Shown: positions 1 through 5,170 of the stretch, piece after piece
Layout: every line of letters starts with the position of its first letter
Numbering within the stretch: position 1 is the stretch's first letter
Assembly: GCA_023389135.1 (NCBI GenBank)
Contig: JAEWEX010000383.1
Span: forward strand, 1 to 5,170
DNA from: Pseudomonadota bacterium
Lineage (GTDB): Bacteria; Pseudomonadota; Alphaproteobacteria; Rhizobiales; Methylopilaceae
Direction of reading: 5' to 3'
DNA length: 5,170 nucleotides
Position numbers and translations under genes: made by a program
Notes under the pieces: generated by a model
What the model saw: only the letters and a program-made list of their open reading frames with translations
What the model was told of the DNA's origin: nothing
Databases searched by the model: none

Positions 1-3000
1 CCTCAGCCGATGGTGCTCCAGCGCGTCGGGGAAGCGCTCGCACAGGGCGTCGGGGAAGTAGCGGAACAGCTCGCGGCCGAGATAGGGATCGTCGGGCACG
101 TCGGAGCCGACGATGTCGTCGAACAGCACGATCTTGGCATAGGCCACCAGCACGGCGATCTCGGGACGCGTCAGGCCCCGGCCGGCGCGGGCGCGCTCCG
201 CCAGCGCCGCGTCGTCCGGCAGGAACTCCACCGCGCGGTCGAGCAGCCGGCGCGCCTCCAGCGCCTGCATGAGCCGCCGGTCGAAGCCCAGGTTCTCCGC
301 CGCCCGGCGCTCGGCCAGCGAGACCGCGAGCGTCTGCTGGTAGTTGTTGCGCAGCACCAGACCCGCGACCTCGTCGGTCATGGAGGCGAGCAGCGCGTTG
401 CGCGCCTCGACGGCGAGCCGGCCGTCCTTCACGGGGATGGCGAGGCCGATCTTGATGTTGACCTCCATGTCGGAGGAATTGACGCCGGCGGAGTTGTCGA
501 TGGCGTCGGTGTTGATGCGCCCGCCGGCCATGGCGTACTCGACCCGGCCGAGCTGCGTCATGCCCAGATTGGCGCCCTCGCCCACCACCTTGCAGCGCAG
601 CGCACGGCCGGTGACGCGGATGGCGTCGTTGGCGCGGTCTCCCGCCGCCTCGTCGCTCTCGGCCGAGGCGCGCACATAGGTGCCGATGCCGCCGAACCAG
701 AGCAGGTCGACCGGCGCCTTCAGGATCGCCGTCATCACCTCCTGCGGCGTGGCGGAGGATTTCTCCAGCCCCAGCACCGCGCAGGCCTCCTGCGACAGCG
801 CGATGGACTTGGCCGAACGCGGATAGACGCCGCCGCCGCGGGAGATCAGCGCCGTGTCGTAGTCCTGCCAGGACGAGCGCGGCAGGTCGAACAGGCGCTT
901 GCGCTCCTGCCAGCCGGTGGCCGGGTCTGGATCGGGATCGATGAAGATGTCGCGGTGGTCGAAGGCGGCGACCAGCCGCGTGCACTTCGACAGCAGCATG
1001 CCGTTGCCGAACACGTCGCCCGACATGTCGCCGACGCCGGCTGCGGTGAAGGGCGTGTTCTGGATGTCCACGTCCATCTCGCGGAAGTGGCGCTTGACCG
1101 CCTCCCAGCCGCCGCGGGCGGTGATGCCCATCTTCTTGTGGTCGTAGCCCACCGAGCCGCCCGAGGCGAAGGCGTCGCCCAGCCAGAAGCCGCGGGCCTC
1201 CGCCAGCGCGTTGGCGGTGTCGGAATAGGTTGCGGTGCCCTTGTCGGCCGCGACCACCAGATACGGGTCGTCGCCGTCGTGGCGCACCACGTCGCGCGGG
1301 TGGACGACGGCGCCGCCGTCGAGGTCGTCGGTCAGGTCCAGCAGCGCGTCGATGAAGATCCGGTAGGTCTCCAGGCCCTCCGCCAGCACCGCCTCGCGCG
1401 GGCCGGAGGGAAGCTGCTTGGGCAGGAAGCCGCCCTTGGCGCCCACGGGCACGATCACGGCGTTCTTGACCTGCTGCGCCTTGACCAGGCCCAGAACCTC
1501 GGTGCGGTAGTCGTCGCGCCGGTCGGACCAGCGGATGCCGCCGCGGGCGACCTTGCCGAAGCGCAGGTGAATGCCCTCGACCCGCGGCGAGCACACGAAG
1601 ATCTCGTAGAGCGGGCGCGGCGCCGGCAGGCCCTCGACCTTGCGGCTCTCCAGCTTGAAGGAGATGGTCGCGGCGGGCTGTCCGTCGCGGCCGAGCCGGA
1701 AGAAGTTGGTGCGCACGGCGGCCTGCACCACATTGACGAAGCGGCGCAGGATGCGGTCCTCGTCGAGGCTGGCCACATTTGCCAGATCGGCCTCGATGGC
1801 GGCGAGGATCTCCGCCTCGGCGGCGGCGCGCGCCTCGCCGCCCGGGCGGCGCGGGTCGAAGCGGGCGTGGAACAGCTCCACCACGCGCGCGACGATGCCG
1901 GCATGGCGCGTGGCGACCCGCCACATGTAGTCCTGGCTGAAGGGGGCCTGGGCCTGCTGCTGGAAGCGCGAGACGGCGCGCAGCAGGGCGATGTCGCGCC
2001 AGGCGATGCCGCCGGCCAGCGTCAGCGCGTTGTAGCCGTCGTTCTCGGCGCGGCCGCGCACCACCGCCATGAAGGTCGCCTCGAGCCGCTCGTCGCGGGC
2101 GTCGAAGTCCAGCGGCCGGCCGTCGGCGGCCTCCAGCGTCATGTCGTGCAGCCACACCACCGGCGGCGTCGGCTCGCCGGCGGGCTCGATGCGGTAGGAG
2201 CGCTCGTTGATGACGCGGAAGCCCATGTTCTCCAGCATGGGCACGCGCTCCGACAGCGCCAGCGGCGCCCCGCGCGACAGCACGCGCAGATGGACCCGGG
2301 TGCGCGGCTCGTCGCCGCGCTGGACCATGTCGATGGCGATGGGACGGCCCTCGCCCAGCGCGTCGATGAGGCCGATGTCGGCGGCGGCCGCCTCCGGGGC
2401 GTGCATGTCCTGGTAGGCGACCGAGAACGCCCCGGCATAGCGCTCCGCCAGCATGCGCCCGCGCGGCCCCGCGTGGAGGCCCGCCAGCGCCGTGCGCAGA
2501 TGGTCCGGCCAGGTCTGGACGCGGGCTTCGATGCCGGCCTCCAGCTCCGCGCGGTCGATCTGCGGCGTGGCGCCGGAGGTGCGGCCGATGATGTAGTGGA
2601 CGCGCACCAGCGCGACCTCGGGAAACGCGGGCGAGAACGCCGAGACGTGGCCGTCGAACGCCTCCGCCAGATAGGCGCCGACCCGGGCGCGCACGTCGCT
2701 GTCGTACTTGTCGCGCGGGATGAACACGATCACCGAGACGAAGCGGTCGAACCGGTCGGCACGCGGCAGCGCGCGCACCCGGGGACGCTCGTAGAGGCTG
2801 AGGATCTCCAGCGCGAAATCGTACAGCGTGTCGACGTCGACCTGGAACAGGTCGTCGCGGGGATAGCCCTCCAGGATGTTCACCAGCGCCTTGCCGGAAT
2901 GGCTGCCGGCGGCGAGGCCCGCGCGCCGCAGCACCTGGTCGACCTTGCGCCGGAGTAGCGGGATGTTGCGCGCCGAGCGGGTGTAGGCGGTGGAGGTGAA

Positions 3001-3990
3001 CAGGCCGACGAAGCGCAGCTCGCCGGTGAGCCGCCCGGCGTCGTCGAACAGCTTGACGCCGATATAGTCCATGTGGGCGCGCCGGTGGACCTTCGCGCGC
3101 ACGCTGGCCTTGGTGACGATCAGCGGCACCGGCTGCATCAGATAGGCGCGGATCTCCTGGGTCATGGCCACGTATTGCGTTCCGCGCCGCAGCAGCTTCA
3201 CCTCCGGATCGAGCAGGATGCCGAGCCCGGTGCCCTCCACCGCCTCCAGGCGGCCGCCCTCGTCGTCGGGCACCAGCGTGTATTCGCGCGCGCCCAGGAA
3301 GGTGAAGTTGTCGTCCACCAGCCATTGCAGGAAGGCCGCCGCCTCCGCGATCTCGTCGGCGGGCAGCGGCGGCGGGGTCTCGCGCAGGGTCGCGATCGCG
3401 CCGGCCAGCCGCCCGCGCATGTCCTGCCAGTCGCCGGTGGCGAGCCGCACGGCGTCGAACACCTGGCCCAGCGCCTCCGCCAGCGCCTGCCGCCGGTCCT
3501 CGTCGTCGATGGGGTCGATGTGGATGTGGATCAGGCTCTCGCGCCCGGCCGCGCCGCCCTCCAGCCGGTTGGCGTCGCCGGCGAAGCCGGTGCGCGCGCC
3601 CGCGGCGTCGCGCTCCATGGCGAGGATCGGGTGCACCACCAGCCGGATCGGCAGGCCGCGATCGGCCAGCTCGGCCATGGCGCTGTCCACCAGGAACGGC
3701 ATGTCGTCGTTGACGACCTCGACCACGGTGATGTCGCGGCCGAGGCCCGGCAGGTCGGGACTGGCGACACGGACGTCGTGGCCGCCCACGGTGCGGGTCG
3801 CCAGATGCGCCCAGGCGTCGCGCGCCAGCGCGCCCAGCGCGGAGGGCGGCAGCGGCGCCAGGTCCTCCCAGGCGGCGCGGCCGAACATGACCTCGACGAA
3901 CTCCGGCGGGGTCTCCCCGCCGTTTTCGGCCAGCCAGCGGACGGCCGCGGCGATCAGGTCGCGGCGCTCGGCATCTCCCCGTGTGGGCAC
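1..3990 (-). CDS. gdhZ: NAD-specific glutamate dehydrogenase, large 180-kDa class (C-terminus beyond window)
   Basis: This enzyme oxidatively deaminates L-glutamate to 2-oxoglutarate and ammonia with NAD+, a cytosolic catabolic step feeding the TCA cycle. The minus frame is open for 1330 codons with no internal stop or frameshift in the segments I checked. Seen in order: an N-terminal ACT-like region with NDDMPFLVDS (residues 94-103); FTSTAYTRSARNIPLLRRKV (331-350); a second ACT-like segment with RFVSVIVFIPRDKYD (about 416-430); VPMLENMGFRVI (about 583-594). The catalytic part has RGGIRWSDR (816-824), VPVGAKGGF with a probable catalytic lysine K852, DKGTATYSDTAN (916-927), GYDHKKMG (about 948-955) and GDMSGDVFGNGM (987-998). 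The NAD-domain motifs are FGGIGTYV (1099-1106) and GEGANLG (1137-1143), and LTRPEIAVLVAYAK (1273-1286) begins the C-terminal region. Family members run to about 1600 residues, so roughly 270 are missing at the left edge. The start is GTG at 3990: GGGAGGGAA precedes it and no in-frame ATG is near. The frame stays open upstream, so the start rests on the ribosome binding site. Orthologues are also named gdh or gdhB. The identification is firm; the exact start is less so. Confidence 0.97.
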   Translation of the reverse strand, partial: MPTRGDAERRDLIAAAVRWLAENGGETPPEFVEVMFGRAAWEDLAPLPPSALGALARDAWAHLATRTVGGHDVRVASPDLPGLGRDITVVEVVNDDMPFLVDSAMAELADRGLPIRLVVHPILAMERDAAGARTGFAGDANRLEGGAAGRESLIHIHIDPIDDEDRRQALAEALGQVFDAVRLATGDWQDMRGRLAGAIATLRETPPPLPADEIAEAAAFLQWLVDDNFTFLGAREYTLVPDDEGGRLEAVEGTGLGILLDPEVKLLRRGTQYVAMTQEIRAYLMQPVPLIVTKASVRAKVHRRAHMDYIGVKLFDDAGRLTGELRFVGLFTSTAYTRSARNIPLLRRKVDQVLRRAGLAAGSHSGKALVNILEGYPRDDLFQVDVDTLYDFALEILSLYERPRVRALPRADRFDRFVSVIVFIPRDKYDSDVRARVGAYLAEAFDGHVSAFSPAFPEVALVRVHYIIGRTSGATPQIDRAELEAGIEARVQTWPDHLRTALAGLHAGPRGRMLAERYAGAFSVAYQDMHAPEAAAADIGLIDALGEGRPIAIDMVQRGDEPRTRVHLRVLSRGAPLALSERVPMLENMGFRVINERSYRIEPAGEPTPPVVWLHDMTLEAADGRPLDFDARDERLEATFMAVVRGRAENDGYNALTLAGGIAWRDIALLRAVSRFQQQAQAPFSQDYMWRVATRHAGIVARVVELFHARFDPRRPGGEARAAAEAEILAAIEADLANVASLDEDRILRRFVNVVQAAVRTNFFRLGRDGQPAATISFKLESRKVEGLPAPRPLYEIFVCSPRVEGIHLRFGKVARGGIRWSDRRDDYRTEVLGLVKAQQVKNAVIVPVGAKGGFLPKQLPSGPREAVLAEGLETYRIFIDALLDLTDDLDGGAVVHPRDVVRHDGDDPYLVVAADKGTATYSDTANALAEARGFWLGDAFASGGSVGYDHKKMGITARGGWEAVKRHFREMDVDIQNTPFTAAGVGDMSGDVFGNGMLLSKCTRLVAAFDHRDIFIDPDPDPATGWQERKRLFDLPRSSWQDYDTALISRGGGVYPRSAKSIALSQEACAVLGLEKSSATPQEVMTAILKAPVDLLWFGGIGTYVRASAESDEAAGDRANDAIRVTGRALRCKVVGEGANLGMTQLGRVEYAMAGGRINTDAIDNSAGVNSSDMEVNIKIGLAIPVKDGRLAVEARNALLASMTDEVAGLVLRNNYQQTLAVSLAERRAAENLGFDRRLMQALEARRLLDRAVEFLPDDAALAERARAGRGLTRPEIAVLVAYAKIVLFDDIVGSDVPDDPYLGRELFRYFPDALCERFPDALEHHRLR

Positions 3991-3994
3991 GTCA

Positions 3995-4003
3995 TTCCCT
4001 CCC
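3995..4003 (-). promoter_or_regulatory. Ribosome binding site of the glutamate dehydrogenase gene
   Basis: On the minus strand GGGAGGGAA (4003 down to 3995) contains GGAGG, complementary to the 3' end of 16S rRNA, with 7 nt between GGAGG and the GTG at 3990. It decides the start. An ATG at 3995-3993 overlaps the site but lies in another frame that stops after 13 codons, and the next in-frame methionine is well inside the conserved protein. The short overlapping ATG frame seems fortuitous. Confidence 0.75.
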
Positions 4004-4043
4004 AGGTCACGGCCGCCTGCACACGGCCGGTGTCGTCTCCGAA

Positions 4044-4071
4044 ACGGCGTCGGCAGGCGGGCAGGCGCCGT
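4044..4071. repeat. Small inverted repeat enclosing an 8-bp tandem repeat
   Basis: ACGGCG (4044-4049) and its reverse complement CGCCGT (4066-4071) are 6-bp arms flanking 16 bp. Overlapping that spacer, GGCAGGCG occurs twice back to back (4052-4059 and 4060-4067). The position is 54-81 bp upstream of the dehydrogenase start, in its leader or promoter. It could be an operator or a leader hairpin, or chance in GC-rich DNA. There is no T-run, so it is not a typical intrinsic terminator. Confidence 0.35.
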
Positions 4072-4076
4072 GTCCG

Positions 4077-4115
4077 TTCTCGCCTCCGGCTTTCGCCTGC
4101 GTTTCTCGCTTCCGG
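4077..4115 (+). repeat. Near-perfect 13-bp direct repeat in the divergent promoter region
   Basis: TTCTCGCCTCCGG (4077-4089) recurs as TTCTCGCTTCCGG (4103-4115). They match at 12 of 13 positions and start 26 bp apart, about two and a half helical turns. The pair lies roughly midway between the two divergent starts, so a regulator bound here could act on either gene. The repeat itself is plainly visible. An operator role is inference, and I do not recognise the motif as that of a known regulator. Confidence 0.45.
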
Positions 4116-4123
4116 GCGGCGGC

Positions 4124-4150
4124 GTGACGCGGCCGCCGGATTCGCATAGC
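4124..4150 (+). promoter_or_regulatory. Weak candidate sigma-70-type promoter for the AhpD-like gene
   Basis: GTGACG (4124-4129) resembles the alphaproteobacterial -35 box TTGACG. CATAGC (4145-4150) is a poor -10, matching TATAAT at three central positions. The 15-bp spacer is shorter than the usual 16-18 bp. A start near 4157 would leave a leader of about 50 nt before the GTG at 4207. It is the best pair I can find on this strand, but it could be chance. Confidence 0.2.
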
Positions 4151-4191
4151 CTGCCCGGGAGCTCGACGCCAGCCTGCAACAGTCAAGAAAC

Positions 4192-4198
4192 AGAGGAG
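4192..4198 (+). promoter_or_regulatory. Ribosome binding site of the AhpD-like gene
   Basis: AGAGGAG lies 8 nt upstream of the GTG at 4207 and matches the anti-Shine-Dalgarno sequence well. It supports the GTG over the in-frame ATG at 4264 (residue 20), which has no purine-rich site before it. Confidence 0.7.
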
Positions 4199-4206
4199 CT
4201 TTCCTC

Positions 4207-4773
4207 GTGACCGACGCCGCCGTCACCGCGCTGGAGCTTGCGCCCGCGCCGCTGTCCGCCGCCATGGACGCCTATTTCGCCCGCTGCCGGGAGAAGCTCG
4301 GCTTCGTGCCCAACGTGCTCTCCGCCTACGCCCACGACATGGGGCGGCTGGAGGCGTTCGTCGCCATGCATGACGACCTGATGCGCGCGCCGTCGGACCT
4401 CAGCAAGCTGGAGCGCGAGATGATCGCGGTGGTGGTCTCCACCGTGAACCACTGCCACTACTGCCTGGTGGCGCACGGGGCGGCCGTGCGCCAGCTGGCC
4501 AGGGATCCGGTGCTGGGCGAGACGCTGGTGGCCAACTACCGCGCCGCCGTGCTGACCCACCGCCAGCGCGCCATGCTGGATTTCGCCTGGAAGCTGACCG
4601 AACGGCCCTGGGAGGTGGACGAGCCCGACCGCGCGGCGCTGCGCGACGCCGGCTTCTCCAACCGCGACATCTTCGACATCGCCGCGGTGGCGGGCTTCTT
4701 CAACATGTCGAACCGCGTCGCCAGCGCCGTCGCCATGGAGCCCAACGCCGAATATTACGGCATGGCGCGGTAG
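4207..4773 (+). CDS. AhpD-like peroxidase-related protein (carboxymuconolactone decarboxylase superfamily)
   Basis: This is a complete 188-residue protein with no signal peptide or membrane segment, so it is probably cytosolic. It is all-helical in character and carries the AhpD-type redox motif C83-H-Y-C86-xxx-H90, with E71 exactly 12 residues before C83. These align with Glu118, Cys130, Cys133 and His137 of mycobacterial AhpD, whose two cysteines reduce peroxides with help from the Glu/His relay. Tyr85 sits where AhpD has His132. The N-terminal GFVPNVLSAYAHD (32-44) and the C-terminal FFNMSNRVASA (164-174) are typical of the 'uncharacterized peroxidase-related enzyme' subfamily (about 180 residues) and differ from true carboxymuconolactone decarboxylases, which lack the cysteine pair. 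Peroxidase activity and the physiological reductant are inferred. The GTG start has a good ribosome binding site; the stop is TAG. The gene is divergent from the dehydrogenase and convergent with the glycosylase gene, so it is probably transcribed alone. Confidence 0.92.
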   Translation: MTDAAVTALELAPAPLSAAMDAYFARCREKLGFVPNVLSAYAHDMGRLEAFVAMHDDLMRAPSDLSKLEREMIAVVVSTVNHCHYCLVAHGAAVRQLARDPVLGETLVANYRAAVLTHRQRAMLDFAWKLTERPWEVDEPDRAALRDAGFSNRDIFDIAAVAGFFNMSNRVASAVAMEPNAEYYGMAR

Positions 4774-4780
4774 CGGGCGC

Positions 4781-5170
4781 TCACACCGGCGTCGTCTCGC
4801 GGCCCTGGCGGGCGACCCGGTAATAGGCCCAGAGCAGGCGCGCGGCGGTTCCGCGGTGGGGGCGCCACGCCTCGGCGCGGGCGCGCAGCGCCTTGTGGTC
4901 CGGCCGCGCCTCCAGCCCGAAGCCGATGCGCGCCGCCTCCTGCAGGGCGAGATCGCCCGCGGGGAACACGTCCGGGTGGCGCAGCGCGAACAGGAGGTAG
5001 ACCTCGGCGGTCCACGGCCCGATGCCGCTGACCTCGACCATGCGCGCGATCGCGGCTTCCGCCTCCAGCGCGTGGAGCGTTCCCAGGTCGAGCGAGCCCT
5101 GCGCCACCGCCTGCGCCGCCGCGCGCAGCGTGCGGATCTTCGGGCGCGACAGGCCGGCGGACCGCAGCGC
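4781..5170 (-). CDS. DNA-3-methyladenine glycosylase, AlkA/MAG type, HhH-GPD superfamily (N-terminus beyond window)
   Basis: This base-excision repair enzyme removes alkylated purines such as 3-methyladenine from DNA. Only the last 129 residues are visible; members of the compact bacterial form have about 200-220, so some 80-90 are missing at the right edge. Counting from the edge, GLSRPKIRTL (residues 6-15) is the conserved entry to the domain. VSGIGPWTAE (47-56) is the helix-hairpin-helix DNA-binding hairpin, and FPAGDLALQ (69-77) holds the catalytic aspartate D73, equivalent to Asp238 of E. coli AlkA. The C-terminal helix (WRPHRGTAARLLWAYYRV) is also typical. The frame runs open to the edge. 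The GTG at 5107 lies inside conserved sequence with no ribosome binding site, so it is an internal valine rather than the start. The stop TGA (4783-4781) is 7 bp from the stop of the convergent AhpD-like gene. The monofunctional glycosylase call is strong; exact substrate range cannot be read from this fragment. Confidence 0.93.
   Translation of the reverse strand, partial: ALRSAGLSRPKIRTLRAAAQAVAQGSLDLGTLHALEAEAAIARMVEVSGIGPWTAEVYLLFALRHPDVFPAGDLALQEAARIGFGLEARPDHKALRARAEAWRPHRGTAARLLWAYYRVARQGRETTPV

Larger units (their letters stand above)
3991..4206. other. Divergent intergenic region between the dehydrogenase and the AhpD-like gene
   Basis: These 216 bp separate the two head-to-head GTG starts and must hold the promoters of both genes. 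I see no small gene, RNA gene or terminator with a T-run. Both strands carry open frames running in from neighbouring frames, but none has its own ribosome binding site or recognisable protein. Base composition is still GC-rich but includes short AT-richer patches (around 4141-4148 and 4178-4195). Repeats within it are listed separately. Confidence 0.7.

Noticed and set aside
10..2958. 982-codon open frame on the plus strand
   Set aside because: It is the exact codon-register antisense of the glutamate dehydrogenase gene, which shows many conserved family motifs. Its protein is a low-diversity Arg/Ala/Gly/Val/Asp/His string with no recognisable domain, and no ribosome binding site precedes it.
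3073..4149. 358-codon and overlapping 348-codon (3164-4210) open frames on the plus strand
   Set aside because: Both lie mostly antisense to the dehydrogenase N-terminal region. The first is a continuation of the same antisense register, and neither shows a domain or ribosome binding site.
4181..4186. TTGACT on the minus strand as a -35 box for the dehydrogenase gene
   Set aside because: The hexamer is a good -35 match, but at 16-18 bp spacing the sequence is AGCTCC-like with no resemblance to a -10 box. The nearest TATG-like sequence is about 30 bp away.
3954..4265. Minus-strand 103-codon open frame overlapping the dehydrogenase start
   Set aside because: It runs through the intergenic region and the antisense of the AhpD-like gene in another frame, ends 13 codons after the ATG at 3995, and resembles no protein I know. 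The dehydrogenase frame from GTG at 3990 has the family motifs.
4183..4560. Minus-strand open frame of 125 codons across the start of the AhpD-like gene
   Set aside because: It is the antisense shadow of a clear gene with a conserved active-site motif, and its protein is compositionally biased without recognisable features.
4731..4767. Inverted repeat CGCCATG/CATGGCG near the end of the AhpD-like gene as a terminator
   Set aside because: The 7-bp arms are separated by 23 bp, lie wholly within the coding sequence, and no T-run follows on either strand.
5105..5107. GTG as the start of a complete 108-residue glycosylase-like protein
   Set aside because: The reading frame continues to the window edge with family-conserved GLSRPKIRTL upstream, and no ribosome binding site precedes the GTG. 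The gene is cut by the window rather than short.

Overview
The window looks like an ordinary chromosomal stretch of a very GC-rich alphaproteobacterium (roughly 70% G+C by eye). The lineage call rests on the protein types and on G/C at almost every third codon position. I cannot name a genus from the sequence. I see no rRNA, tRNA, insertion sequence, CRISPR array or phage gene.

Layout, left to right. (1) Positions 1-3990, minus strand: the first 1330 codons of a large NAD-specific glutamate dehydrogenase of the 180-kDa class, called gdhZ in Caulobacter. Its C-terminal end and stop lie beyond the left edge. Because this frame has no stop inside the window, it is easily overlooked, while long open frames on the opposite strand (982 and 358 codons) look like genes and are not. 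(2) Positions 3991-4206: a 216-bp divergent intergenic region with a good ribosome binding site for each flanking GTG start. It also holds a near-perfect 13-bp direct repeat, an 8-bp tandem repeat inside a small inverted repeat, and only a weak promoter candidate. (3) Positions 4207-4773, plus strand: a complete 188-residue AhpD-like peroxidase-related protein of the carboxymuconolactone decarboxylase superfamily, with an intact Glu/CxxCxxxH redox motif. (4) Positions 4781-5170, minus strand: the C-terminal 129 residues of a DNA-3-methyladenine glycosylase (AlkA/MAG type, HhH-GPD superfamily), with its start beyond the right edge. It is tail-to-tail with the peroxidase-like gene, 7 bp apart.

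The three genes belong to three separate transcription units (divergent, then convergent), so they do not form an operon. The dehydrogenase links amino-acid catabolism to the TCA cycle by oxidising glutamate to 2-oxoglutarate. The other two fit a general theme of oxidative and alkylation damage defence, but any functional link among the three is inference. I found no convincing new biological system. The observations most worth a second look are the repeated element in the divergent promoter region and the almost total absence of CTA/TTA/TCA codons across the dehydrogenase gene, which explains the giant antisense open frame.
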